Positions 54,884-64,000 of a DNA stretch of 64,000 nucleotides are shown piece after piece. The stretch comes from Aedes albopictus (taxonomy: Eukaryota; Arthropoda; Insecta; Diptera; Culicidae), in the NCBI RefSeq assembly GCF_035046485.1, contig NC_085137.1, positions 253,974,733 to 254,038,732 on the forward strand. The letters are read 5' to 3'. The position numbers and the translations under genes were made by a program. Under the pieces are notes generated by a model that was given only the letters and a program-made list of their open reading frames with translations, searched no databases and was not told the DNA's origin. Positions within the stretch are counted from its first letter, which is position 1. Each line of letters begins with the position of its first letter.

Positions 54884-55156
54884 TGTTGGGCAGAGGTGGA
54901 CAAAGCTCAACGGAAACGAAATAACCGAAGAAAGGGAACCGGACTTGGAATGAAACACTTCGTGTGAATGAAACTAGAAAAACTTTAATGCACGTCTGAA
55001 CGGGTTTAACACAGGGGACTGAATGAATAAAGTTCACATTGATGCGCGCGTGGCGCGCTCACTCGGCTCTGCTGTGGAAAGTTTTCGCAGGGTTGATCTC
55101 GCCTTCGATCTCGCCGAATGCCACACTGAGAGGAAACAGTATTGCATATCCCAACA
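54884..55156 (-). repeat. Copia-2 3' LTR (273 bp)
   Basis: TGTTGGGATATG to TGCCCAACA on the minus strand; identical to 60128-60400. Confidence 0.95.
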
Positions 55157-55194
55157 CTCCTCCTCAATGCTGGATCCTCGAACCGCTCGGCGAT

Positions 55195-56157
55195 CTAATC
55201 TTCTCCTGACTGCTTGCTCTTCCGCTTCCGAACCTTCTCCGTATTGGCTCTCGCTATGCCAACAACGTAATCTGACAAATGACCGGGTGGAACTCCCCGA
55301 TTACTCCTCCTGGATCGTTGCGCTTCTCCAGAACGTTCTTCCGGACTGACGATCCGATCTTCTTCCTTCACTTCTAGCGGGTCTGTATCTGCACCTGCAT
55401 CGTCCATGTCGAAATAGTCTTCTTCTTCGCTTCTGTCGCTCTCGTAACTTTCTTTGAACTTCTCGGCTCCGGAAGTCCCTGCCTCCGAATACCACTCGAT
55501 TTCGCTACCTGCTGATCCACCTTCGGCCACCTTCTCCTGAGTTGAACGCTTCGGGTCCTGTAGCTCCAAAAACTTCGCTTCTCGGCTTATCGTCACCATA
55601 TTCGTACCAGTATCCACGAACCGGTAGCATTTATTCTCCTCCGAATAGCCGATGAACGTTAATTTCTTCGCTCGCTTTACTCCTGGAACTTGAACGTATG
55701 CCGGGCACCCGTAAACTTGCAGATGGTCCAGCTCTGGCTTTCGCCCACACCACTTCTCGTACGGTGTCGTATCTGACCGGGTTGGAAGCCTGTTCTGCAA
55801 GTATGCAGCAGCAACACAAGCCTCTCCCCAGTACCGCTTGTCCAGTCCAGCATCTAACAGCATCGTTGTCGCCATCTCCTGCAGCGACTTGTTCTTCCTC
55901 TCGGCAACTCCGTTTTGCTTAGGCGTATAGGCAGTCGTGTATTGCGCTCTAATACCCTCGTCCGCAAGGAACCGACGCAGCTCGTTATTGACGTACTCAC
56001 CGCCGCCGTCCGACCGTATCACTTTTGGTTTCCGTCCAAATACGTTCTCCACGTTCCTCACGTATTCCTTTATCCTGCCGGTCGCTTCTGATTTCCTCTC
56101 CAGCAGATAGACGACCGTGTATCGACTGAAGTCGTCGATAATTGTCATCAAAAAAAC
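55195..56157 (-). pseudogene. Copia-2 integrase core and C-terminus; pol ends here
   Basis: The frame reads FLMTIIDDFSRYTVVYLLER, KVIRSDGGGEYVNNEL (second catalytic Asp), YTPKQNGVAERKNKSLQEM (catalytic Glu), YWGEACVAAAYLQNRLP, LQVYGCPAYVQVPG and TFIGYSEENKCYRF. An acidic linker (SDRSEEEDYFDMDDAGADTD) follows, then SNRGVPPGHLSDYVVG and a stop after KRKSKQSGED. In copia pol the RT would start shortly after the SNRG..P-type motif; here the LTR follows instead. It joins the upstream ORF by a one-base shift at the A7/T7 run 56150-56156. Confidence 0.9.
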
Positions 56158-57318
56158 GTTTCCCACCAGGCGTAGTCGTCCGCATTGGCCCACAGAGATC
56201 TGTATGGACCAAATCCAAAACTTGCTCCGATTTCCTTTCCGCTACTTTTGGAATCGGATTCCTCGACGACATAGCTTTCACTTTTCTCGCGCCCTCCGCC
56301 AGCTTCAACTTGTACAACGACCCTGATTGCTCACCGACAACCACTACCTTCCCGCTGGCATCACAAATCGAACACCCATCCTTTCGGAACTTCACTTTGA
56401 ATCCCTTTGCCGTCAGTTTGTCTACCGACACCAGTCCACTGGTTAGGGACGGAACATACAGTACATCACACAATTTCACTTTAATTGCTTCGCCGTTCCC
56501 ATCCACACACATCACTACACCTTCGCCGCGCCCCGCAGTAGCGGCAATCTTCCCATCAGCCAAAATCACATTCGGACCGGGCTTCTCGTCCAACGACACA
56601 AAAAAGTTCCTATCACTCGTCATGTGGCTGCTGGCTCCACTGTCTATGCACCAGCATTCGCGCTGTTCACGCCCTGCCACCATGAAGCACACGCTAGCAC
56701 CACACTTTTCGTCTTCTACTTTCTTAACACTCTGCCGACCACGCGCCCTGCCGTCTGGCTTTTTCTCATCTTCACCGTTCTTCTGCTTCGCCAGGTACAG
56801 CCGGCAGTTGCGTCGCACGTGACCGGGCTTTTTGCAAAAATAGCACACTCTGTCCGAACCACCGTCGTCACTTTGCACCGCACTCTTCATCGCTTTCATG
56901 TCGAACGATTCACATGATCGTTCCCGCCGCCGCTCGAACTCGTCAAGCAACTTCGATTTGACCAGCTGCATGGTGATGTCAGCATCGGCACGACTCTCCA
57001 GGGCCGTGACCAGTCCACCGTAGGAATCGGGCAAGCTGCGCAGAATCATCGCAATCCGCAGCGATTCTTCCAGCTGTTGGCCCGCATTCGCCAGACGATC
57101 GAACAAATCCTCCAACACTACCAGATGGCTTTCGACGTCACCACCCTCCGCGAGATTCAAACTGCAAAGTTTCTTTAACAACGACACACGCGACGTTACC
57201 GTGCTCTTCTCGTGGTACGCTTTGAGCTGATTCCAAAAATCACTCGCACTGTTCGCGGTTTTCACCAACCCAAACTGATTGTCTTCAATGCACAACCCCA
57301 TTGTAGCACGTGCTTTAC
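56157..57318 (-). pseudogene. Copia-2 gag C-terminal part, CCHC knuckle, protease and integrase start
   Basis: Gag resumes at RATMGLCIEDNQFGLVKTA after the cargo. ESLRIAMILRSLPDSYGGLV and LVKSKLLDEFERRRE are typical copia gag. Knuckle: CYFCKKPGHVRRNC. Protease: ECWCIDSGASSHMTSD with the DSG active site, then LADGKIAATAGRGEGVV and DVLYVPSLTSGLVSVDKL. From SLYKLKLAEGARKVKAM the text jumps to IPKVAERKSEQVLDLVHTDL, with no H-x-H...C-x2-C segment between: the integrase HHCC domain is missing. The first catalytic Asp is in VHTDLCGPM. Confidence 0.9.
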
Positions 57319-57932
57319 GTTGAGCACATAGTGGGTAAGGTGCGATGCAAAGAGAAAAGAGATCGGATAAGCGTCGAAGCACACTCTGTGGAAACTATAT
57401 GCAGAACGCATAAACCGTACATAGTAGATGAGTTGCGATGAGTGCGGAGATGCGATGGAGCTGCTTCGACGCATGTGAACGCAAGAGAACGCAAGAGAAC
57501 GCTTGTCGGGTATGGATTTTATGATTGCGCTCGTTGTGTATGTAAATACGGATTTAATGTGTTGGGAATGCTATGTAGTAGGTAATATAAAATGCGTTGA
57601 TATGTTGTTGTTTTTAAATATAACTCAATGACCAGACGTAATAAAAATGTATCATACTGTATATCGATCGCCATGTAAAATAACATATTCCATTGCATAT
57701 AAAATAGTATTCCATCAAATCGTTTAAGTTTTTTACAGCATAATTTTGTTGGTTTTTTTACAGCATTGTTTTGTTTGTATAAGAAAACATTTTAGTTTTC
57801 TCTGTTCGGGATTTAAATCCAGTGATCAATGTTTGATATGGTCGTTTGTTCAGTGCATGTTATTCATGTGCAAGTTAGAAAGTTAAGGTTTTATGGTATT
57901 CACCTTAATTGCTATATGATGAATATTGTGTA

Positions 57933-58055
57933 CAGTGACCCCACAATTTATGAGTCGGCAAAAATGACCACAGATTTTGGATCACTCATTTGATTAACAC
58001 GGTGATTCATAACTAGTGTACAAAATTAAGGTGATTCATCGGTGTGGGGTCACTG
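57933..58055. mobile_element. MITE, 123 bp, TA target site, TIR CAGTGACCCCACA
   Basis: TA at 57931-57932 and 58056-58057. cagtgaccccaca at the left, tgtggggtcactg at the right, each continuing into a gattcat-type word. CAGTGACCCC starts are typical of mariner-type MITEs. Confidence 0.88.
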
Positions 58056-58061
58056 TACTTA

Positions 58062-58461
58062 TGCAGGCTTGTCCGCACTGAGTGCATGAAAATTCTGCTC
58101 TTTGGATTTACACCATCAAGCACTTAATAAATTAGAAATCTTTTTATCTTATCAGATAGAAAGATGTTGAAATATTGTAAATGTCATTTCGAACTGTCAA
58201 AAAAACCGCACCGCAGCGCCGCACGGGCCGTTCAAAGTGAAATTCACTAGAGTGTTTTCACCCGGGTGAAAATCTCTTTGCGCGCTCCGTGTGGCTCTGC
58301 GGTGCGGTTTTTTGACAGTTCGAAATGACATTTACAATATTTCAACATCCTTCTATCTGATACGGGATCTGATAAGATGAAAAGATTTCTAATTTATGAC
58401 ATGCTTGATGGTGTAAATCCAAAGAGCAGAATTTTCATGCGCTCAGTGCGGACAAGCCTGC
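58062..58461. mobile_element. 400-bp foldback, arms about 165 bp
   Basis: gcaggcttgtccgcactgag pairs with ctcagtgcggacaagcctgc; the arms run on through aattctgctctttggattta, agaaatctttt, gtaaatgtcatttcgaactg and gcaccgcag, leaving a centre of about 60 bp near 58250. TTAT flanks could be the target site. Confidence 0.85.
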
Positions 58462-58631
58462 TTATTAGAGACATCTTTTCTCGTAGATATCGCCGAAAAT
58501 TTTGTAATAAAAAAACCTATACCCTTAAATAATACATACTTGCCGAATTTTTGTTTCTTTTTACCGAGGTCAGCACAATCAAGTAATGTTTTAATGCCGA
58601 AAATCAGTATAACAGTATCATATTGATTTAA

Positions 58632-58746
58632 CCCTTTGGAGCCGGAGGGGTCATATATGACCCCGGTGATGAAAACGACCCTAACAAACGTGTTCGAGGC
58701 TAGCGAGGTTGCGGCTGCAGCGGCGAAACAGTCCGGCTCCAAAGGG
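58632..58746. mobile_element. piggyBac-type MITE, 115 bp, TTAA target, TIR CCCTTTGGAGCCGGA
   Basis: Exact TTAA at 58628-58631 and 58747-58750. ccctttggagccgga at the left answers tccggctccaaaggg at the right. An inner palindrome ggggtcatatatgacccc follows the left end. Same length as the TTAA elements at 4902 and 42573 although its terminal sequence differs. Confidence 0.9.
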
Positions 58747-58794
58747 TTAAATTGAAATCAACACTCAGACTGCTCAGTCCGGAAAGTAAGTATA

Positions 58795-59356
58795 CAGTGT
58801 CGGACAAAATAATAAGACCACCACCCGTTTTTCATACAAAATGACCAAGTTTGACGATGTGATACTCGGTTTCTAGTGAACCGATTTGGCTGAAATTTTG
58901 ACAGTCGCCAAGGAATTACGTGAATTTTGAATTGTATTTAATTGATTGAGTTCTGTTCACTACATAAAAAGTTATGGATATACGAAACGACAAAATAATA
59001 GGACCATTTTCAGATTGCCATTACCTAAGGATATATGTGAGTATCTGATACTTGATGATTGATAAACAAGTACCAAAATTAAGGATGCCATTTAAACTTG
59101 GGGACATTTTTATTTAATTAACCACAAATAACCATCATAAAAATTTGGTGTTAGAATTTTGTCGCACCGTATATCTGTAACTTTGAAAGTAGTGAACAGA
59201 GCTCAATCAATTTAATACAAATAAAAATTCCCGTAATTTCATGTCGGCTGTCAAAATTTCAGCCAAATCGGTTTATTAGAAACCGAGTACTATATCGTCA
59301 AACTTGGCCATTTTGTATGAAATAGGACCGGTGGTCTTATTATTTTGTCCGACACT
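58795..59356. mobile_element. 562-bp mariner-type MITE, TA target, TIR CAGTGTCGGACAAAATAATA
   Basis: TA at 58793-58794 and 59357-59358. cagtgtcggacaaaataata at the left is answered by tattattttgtccgacactg at the right, and the complementarity continues (aagacca, tttcatacaaaatg, accgatttggctgaaatttt). Confidence 0.9.
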
Positions 59357-59815
59357 GTACATAAAGACATCGCTCACGCGGATATAATTACATTTTATAC
59401 ATTCTTTTCTCAAATAATTAATTCAATAATCTCAATCTTGTACAGTTACACCAGATTTGTTTTTTGAACTGGTCGGTTTTTGCTATTGCAACAGGATCAG
59501 AACTGACTAAGTTATAGCAACAAAAAAAAAATACGGCTCGCGCAAAACAAAAAGCGGGTGCATTTTATCTTTCCGCTCTTATAGATGAAACGATCATTTC
59601 ACTACCCACATCCAAAGAAGCGCTTCAACATACAAGCGACTTCATCGATCAAATCACGCGAAGCGTTGATGCACACGAAATAGGCGAAAAAGGATGTGAA
59701 AACAACATGCGCACCCTCATTGAAAACCTCATGCACTATGGCCTATCAAACATCCCTCTTCTCATCTCATAACTTATCGCATCCGATCGCATCTCACCTT
59801 ACCCACTATGTGCAC

Positions 59816-59983
59816 AGCCTTACTGTCGTCCTTTTTCCACTGCTCGGTGACCGGCTCCGGCTTGGCTCCGACGACGACGTACCAGAGCTCCTCCCTGGTC
59901 AGGAGCATCTCCATCCGGAACTTCCAGATTTGCCAATTATTATTCCCCAATCTGGCAAACGCAAACTTGTTCGGCTCCGCCAT
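59816..59983 (-). pseudogene. Copia-2 gag N-terminus
   Basis: Starts with ATG at 59981-59983: MAEPNKFAFARLGNNNWQIW, then FRMEMLLTREELWYVV and EQWKKDDSKA, the usual copia gag start (L.G.N..W...M...L). I chose this ATG over the upstream one at 60025 because family homology begins here. It is cut by the cargo element and resumes at 57318. Confidence 0.85.
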
Positions 59984-60109
59984 TTTGTCTCCGCACTGAA
60001 TCACCACAGTCGAAAACGAAATCAATTAACACGCGGCGCGAACACCCGAAACAGGAACACAGTTTCTCACACTTCCTTCCTACACTATCCGGAAGATTTC
60101 TTTCGGATT

Positions 60110-60127
60110 TCCTCTGGGACCATAACC
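60110..60127 (-). promoter_or_regulatory. Copia-2 primer binding site
   Basis: Directly inside the 5' LTR the minus strand reads GGTTATGGTCCCAGAGG. The first bases match the copia-type site that pairs with an internal cleaved fragment of initiator tRNA-Met. Confidence 0.75.
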
Positions 60128-60400
60128 TGTTGGGCAGAGGTGGACAAAGCTCAACGGAAACGAAATAACCGAAGAAAGGGAACCGGACTTGGAATGAAAC
60201 ACTTCGTGTGAATGAAACTAGAAAAACTTTAATGCACGTCTGAACGGGTTTAACACAGGGGACTGAATGAATAAAGTTCACATTGATGCGCGCGTGGCGC
60301 GCTCACTCGGCTCTGCTGTGGAAAGTTTTCGCAGGGTTGATCTCGCCTTCGATCTCGCCGAATGCCACACTGAGAGGAAACAGTATTGCATATCCCAACA
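60128..60400 (-). repeat. Copia-2 5' LTR (273 bp)
   Basis: Identical to 54884-55156 base for base on manual comparison. The LTR would carry the Pol II promoter; gaatgaataaag on the plus strand is not in sense orientation, and no clear TATA box stands out. Confidence 0.95.
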
Positions 60401-61844
60401 CATTTGCCATCCTCTCGACGTCATCGGGCGATTTCGGGCTCATTTCCTTGCTCAGTTTCTGGCTTGCATCGAACGGCGTGGAAACGGGATTGCAGTCATT
60501 CATTCCAAACCGCTCGAGCAGTTGCTCGATGTACTTTTCCTGGTCCAATGTGATCCTCCCGTCAACTTGTGTGACCCGCATTCCGAGGATCTGCTCCGCG
60601 TATCCAAGATCTTTCATCTGGAACCGGATCATTAGCTGCTGTTTCAACGCGTCGACTATTTCATCATCGTTGGCGAACACCAACATATCGTCCACATACA
60701 CGGCCACGATGAGAATCTTGTCGCCGTCGATCAGGAAATACACGCACGAGTCCATCTTCGATTGCTGCAGACCGATTTCCCTGAGTACATCATCGAGCTT
60801 CTTGTTCCATACGCGACTCGCTTGCTTGAGTCCGTAGAGCGCTTTCTTCAAACGACACACCTGGCCGCCAAGGATTGCGAAGCCTTCTGGTTGCTCCACG
60901 TAGATCTCCTCATCCGTCAAGTCGCCTTGAAGAAAGGCCGTCACTGCGTCGAGTTGATGGATCTTCAATCCTAACCTCGCTGCCACTGCCATCAGGTAAC
61001 GGACCGTGGAGTATCGGACCACTGGAGAGTAGGTTTCTCCATAGTCGACTCCTTTGATTTGCGAGTAGCCCTTCGTCACAAATCGCGCTTTGTACCGCTC
61101 GATCGAGCCGTCCGCTTTCGTCTTCAGCTTGAACACCCATTTCGATTTTAGGGCTTTCCGCCCCGCCGGTAGGGCACAGAGCTCCCAGGTCCCATTGTCG
61201 CTGTGGGATTTCATCTCTGCCTCCATGGCTTCATGCCACCGGTTGCTGTCGTCACGCTGCATTGCTTCCGCAAACGTTTGCGGCTCATCGAGAAATACCT
61301 GAGATGGGGAAATGCTTTGAGGGACGGCACTGAAGCTCAACTGAAAATCATTGTACTTGCCTGGGATACGGCGCTCCCTGCCACTGCGCCTTACCACACA
61401 TTGGGGGTCCTCTGGTTGTGGAGGGAGCGCAATTTGTGATGGGTCCGACAGCACTTCGCCGCCAGTTTCATTCGCTGGTAATGGTTCTGCTACGGTAGCT
61501 TCTCCGCCTTGCTCGGATTCCGGATCGGTGTCCACTGATGCCATCCGAAACTGTAGCATCTCTGGTTCGGGAGCTTCCAGTCGTTCTTCGCTGCTGCCTT
61601 CGTTCAGGAACACAACGTCCCGACTCACATACACCTTCCTGGATTTCGGATTGTAGACTCGATAGCCTTTCGTTCCCGCTGCGTATCCGACAAAGATGCC
61701 TTGCTCCGATTTCGGATCCCATTTCTTCCTTCTTACCTTCGGTATGTGCGTCATCACTCTCGTACCGAAAACGTGCAGATTGGATAGGTCCGGCTTCTTT
61801 CCGCTGAACTTTTCTTCCGGAGTCACTTGAAGACCTTTCGTTGG
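60401..61844 (-). pseudogene. Copia-1 pol: integrase C-terminus and reverse transcriptase
   Basis: The minus-strand frame continues after the TGA at 61845-61847 with PTKGLQVTPEEKFSGKKPDL, HVFGTRVMTHIPKVRRKKW and KGYRVYNPKSRKVYVSRDV (integrase C-terminus). The linker is acidic and proline-rich. RT: ALKSKWVFKLKTKADGSIER, KARFVTKGYSQIKGVDYGET, MAVAARLGLKIHQLDAVTAF with catalytic Asp, EEIYVEQPEGF, VCRLKKALYGLKQASRVWN, ILIVAVYVDDMLVFAND with YVDD, LERFGMNDCNPVSTP. It is cut by copia-2 at ERMAN and resumes at 54883. Integrase and RT residues are intact. Confidence 0.92.
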
Positions 61845-63761
61845 TCAACGGTTCACGAGGTAGCACGCTGTTCCAACCGCTTCGGCCCAAAACGATTTGT
61901 CCAATCCTGCATCAAATAGTAGGCAACGAGCACGTTCCACGAGGGTCCGGTTCATCCGTTCTGCCAGACCATTTTGCTCCGGATTATGCGGCACACTGGT
62001 TTCGTTTCGGATTCCACATTGCCGCAAATATCGCTTCATGTCATGATTCACGTACTCCGTCCCGTTGTCACTTCTCAATCGCTTCACTCGCCTACCTGTT
62101 TGGGTCTCTGCATACGCTTGAAAATCTTTGAAGCATTCCAGCACTTCCGTCTTCGATCGAATGAAGTAGATAAAGCACTTCCTGCTGCAATCGTCGACGA
62201 AGGTAAGGAAGTACTTGCTGCCTCCTACGGAAGTCGTTTCCATGGGACCACACAGATCACTGTGGACGAGATCCAACACCTCTGCTGCTCTGGCCCCTTT
62301 GAATTTGAACGGTTGACGTTGACGCTTCCCTTCCAAGCACGGAATGCACGCCGGCATATCGGATTCGTCGAATTGCACACCACAGACCATACTGCGAAGT
62401 TGCTTTAAACTGTATGCATTCAAGTGCCCCATGCGGCGATGCCATAATCCGATGTCCTCCTTGGGCGTCGCGATGCACGATACATTTCTTCCGGTTTGGC
62501 GGAGACGATATAGTCCGCCTTGCTGATCACCAACAGCCACAATCCGACCGGTCTGGTCGAAAACTTCACACACGTCCTTGGAAAACACCACCTGATGACC
62601 ACGACTGCAGATCTTGTGCACGGATAAAAGATTCATCGCCAGTTCCGGAATGCACAGCACTTCCGAAACATCGAGCACTTCGGTTGCATCACCCAAGTCG
62701 GCTTTGATTATCACGTTGCCCTTAGCAACGACTGGTGTCTCCATGTTGTTTGCAACTATGACACTATCACTCACCTCTTCTGCTTCTTTCAGGATTGCTT
62801 TTTCGCGACACATGTGGGACGACGTGCCGGAATCGAAAATCCACTCACCCGGATTTCCACGACGATGTTGGACCATGAACGCCGAGTGTCTGTCCTCGTG
62901 GTGTCCTCGTGGTTCCATTTTGCCTTCTCGCTGGCACTCTGAGGCGTAATGACCCGGCTGGTTACACCGGAAACACTTCACGTTGCTCTTGTTCGGTTTC
63001 GTTGACTTTGGCTTCGCTCCGGGTTGGCCATAGAACGCCCGTCCAGACTCGCTCTCAGAGTCGTCAGGCCACTTTACATCCTGCAGTATCTTCGCACGTA
63101 TCGTATCTGCTCGCATCTGGATCCCGGACGCTTCCAGGCCCATGATCATGGGCTCATACTGTTTCGGCAAGCCCATCAGCAGAATGCTGGACATCCACCG
63201 ATCGTTCACCTCGAATCCAATCTGCGCCAGTTTGTGCCTGGTGGACATCAGCTGGTTGACGTAGTCCTCCACCGTAGCACAATCCACTAATTTTACTCCG
63301 GTCAGTTGCCGAAGTAGTCCGAATTCCCGGATGTATCCGCTGTCCTGGAATGCAGCCTTCAAACTGTCCCATGCTTCCTTGGCCGTTGCAGCGTTCTGGA
63401 CAAGGCTGTAGTTCGTCGGATCGATGCTCAAACAAATGGTTGCAAGCGCACGCTCCGAAAGCTCTTCCGTCGGGTTGTCCGTCTTGATGGCCGCCCACGT
63501 ACCTTCTCGGATCATCACCATTTTGATTGCGAAGGACCAGGAGCTGTAGTTTTCCTGCCCTCGTAACCGCTCCGCCAATGGCAACGATAGGCTTCCTCCC
63601 GCTGGTAGGATTCTTGAATTCGTCGCCACCGGTGCTCCTCCAACGGAATCCGCTTGCTGGCTTCCTGCTCCTGCTGTTCCGGCCGGACCTCCGGCGCCTG
63701 GAAGTGCTTCTGAGCTGCTACCGTTCATGCTTCGTGTTGGAGTTCTCTGGAGCGACATCAA
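61845..63761 (-). pseudogene. Copia-1 gag, protease and integrase N-terminal part
   Basis: ATG at 63759-63761. Gag: LPLAERLRGQENYSSWSFAI, ERALATICLSIDPTNYSLV, TAKEAWDSLKAAFQDSGY. CCHC knuckle CFRCNQPGHYASEC at about residue 260. Protease active site WIFDSGTSSHMCRE at about 305. The pre-integrase HHCC segment is complete: LWHRRMGHLNAYSLKQL then CIPCLEGKRQ. Integrase: DLVHSDLCGPMETT, KRLRSDNGTEYVNHD, HNPEQNGLAERMNRTL, giving D, D and E. The frame ends at an in-frame TGA (61845-61847) after ACYLVNR; the same frame continues downstream, so a single substitution explains the break. Confidence 0.93.
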
Positions 63762-63844
63762 TTTTCTTCCTGTATAAAAATCTTGAAATTTTCAATTCTT
63801 CACATCGGCGAAAAATTTTTCTTCAATTGTTTGTCCGTTGCTAT

Positions 63845-63864
63845 GGTGCCACAGGCCCATAACC
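63845..63864 (-). promoter_or_regulatory. Copia-1 primer binding site
   Basis: The minus strand directly after the 5' LTR reads GGTTATGGGCCTGTGGCACC. GGTTATGGGCC is complementary to the anticodon-stem side of initiator tRNA-Met, the internal priming mode known for Drosophila copia. Confidence 0.8.
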
Positions 63865-63951
63865 TGAAGGAAAACACGTGTGGTTGCAACGGAATGACAA
63901 ACTAGAATGATTTATTAAACTTAAATAATTCAAGGGTTACTATGACCAACA
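63865..63951 (-). repeat. Copia-1 5' LTR (87 bp)
   Basis: Matches 54111-54197 with one visible difference. Ends TG...CA, followed by the target duplication CAATC. Confidence 0.92.
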
Positions 63952-64000
63952 CAATCTTTTTGCACGGATCATTTTGATAAGCTGTCTTCTCCTTATGGAA
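63952..64000 (+). repeat. Continuation of the 53943 repeat, to the window edge
   Basis: caatctttttgcacggatca continues the repeat as in the reverse complement of 47615-47665, with divergence after about 63980. Confidence 0.6.

Larger units (their letters stand above)
57319..59815. mobile_element. 2.5-kb TIR element inside copia-2 gag (cargo)
   Basis: gcacatagtgggtaaggtg at the left and caccttacccactatgtgc at the right are complementary. Flanks tgctttac (57311-57318) and agccttac (59816-59823) agree at 6 of 8 positions and may be a diverged 8-bp target duplication, as in hAT. Removing the element and one flank copy restores the gag frame (DDSKA/RATMGL). Subterminal gcgatgc / gcatcgc words occur at both ends. 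It holds four smaller inverted-repeat elements and no transposase. Confidence 0.78.
54884..60400 (-). mobile_element. Copia-2: RT-less copia element with identical LTRs and a DNA-element cargo
   Basis: LTRs 54884-55156 and 60128-60400 are each 273 bp and identical on reading. Target duplication CATTT at 54879-54883 and 60401-60405. Minus strand after the 5' LTR: GGTTATGGTCCCAG, the copia-type tRNA-iMet primer site; before the 3' LTR: TTGAGGAGGAG, a polypurine tract. Coding content is gag, protease and integrase core only; stop TAG at 55195-55197 lies 38 bp before the LTR. RT and RNase H are absent. A 2.5-kb element (57319-59815) interrupts gag. Less the cargo, about 3.0 kb. Confidence 0.93.
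54111..63951 (-). mobile_element. Copia-1: Ty1/copia retrotransposon, split by copia-2
   Basis: Minus-strand element with 87-bp LTRs at 63865-63951 (5') and 54111-54197 (3'), which differ at one position by eye (aaattag/aaactag). The target duplication CAATC lies at 54106-54110 and 63952-63956. Next to the 5' LTR the minus strand reads GGTTATGGGCC, the copia-type primer site complementary to an internal part of initiator tRNA-Met. Next to the 3' LTR is the polypurine tract TTAAGGGGGGA. Without copia-2 it is about 4.3 kb, a normal copia size. One in-frame stop and the insertion inactivate it. Confidence 0.95.

Noticed and set aside
56142..56822. 226-codon plus-strand open frame as a gene
   Set aside because: It is the antisense shadow of copia-2 protease/gag.
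60303..60635. Coding sequence in LTR antisense frames (similar frames at 55023 and 60267)
   Set aside because: The frames are identical because they lie in the two copia-2 LTRs; no domain is encoded.

Overview
The window looks like repeat-dense intergenic and intronic DNA of a culicine mosquito, most likely Aedes. The evidence is two copies of a tRNA-derived SINE resembling the Aedes Feilai family, LINE fragments of the RTE, Jockey and LOA/I types, Ty1/copia and Ty3 elements, and dozens of palindromic MITEs flanked by TA, TTA or TTAA. A 23-bp run of N at 7647-7669 is an assembly gap. No rRNA gene, functional tRNA gene, CRISPR array or bacterial gene organisation was seen.

Layout. 1-2.8 kb: 3' end of the only host protein gene I can support (three exon pieces, + strand, unknown product). 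2.9-14.7 kb: MITEs, a tRNA-Met-like SINE, several TA-flanked non-autonomous elements, an RTE LINE fragment and two terminal-inverted-repeat (TIR) elements filled with degenerate repeats, one of them hAT-like. 14.9-19.6 kb: LINE 3'-UTR sequence broken by a dead Tc1/mariner copy, then a minus-strand RTE LINE broken by a LINE derivative that keeps only ORF1. 21.2-29.5 kb: Jockey-type LINE pieces (one with an inverted-5'-end structure), a 2.8-kb TA-flanked element, a 5'-truncated LOA/I-type LINE with a clean 11-bp target duplication, and gag remnants of an LTR element. 29.5-39.6 kb: mostly unrecognised sequence with MITEs, a possible LTR-like block holding a SINE, and a hammerhead-like motif.

39.6-48 kb: a Ty3-type element in unusual order (protease/RT/RNase H/integrase, short LTR, then gag), split by a 2.6-kb TA-type insertion. 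48-54 kb: a 5.8-kb element with Harbinger-like ends holding giant hairpins and a SINE. 54.1-63.95 kb: a minus-strand copia (copia-1, 87-bp LTRs, target duplication CAATC) whose RT is split by a second copia (copia-2, two identical 273-bp LTRs, target duplication CATTT). Copia-2 keeps gag, protease and the integrase core, has no reverse transcriptase/RNase H and no integrase HHCC domain, and carries in gag a 2.5-kb DNA element that itself holds four MITEs.

The window reads as layers of transposition. The most notable items are the RT-less, cargo-carrying copia-2 with identical LTRs, the ORF1-only LINE, the permuted Ty3 element, and a group of TA-flanked elements sharing a repeated subterminal word of the form GGGGC-N4-TGGACACC. 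All calls come from reading the sequence by eye; no database search was run.
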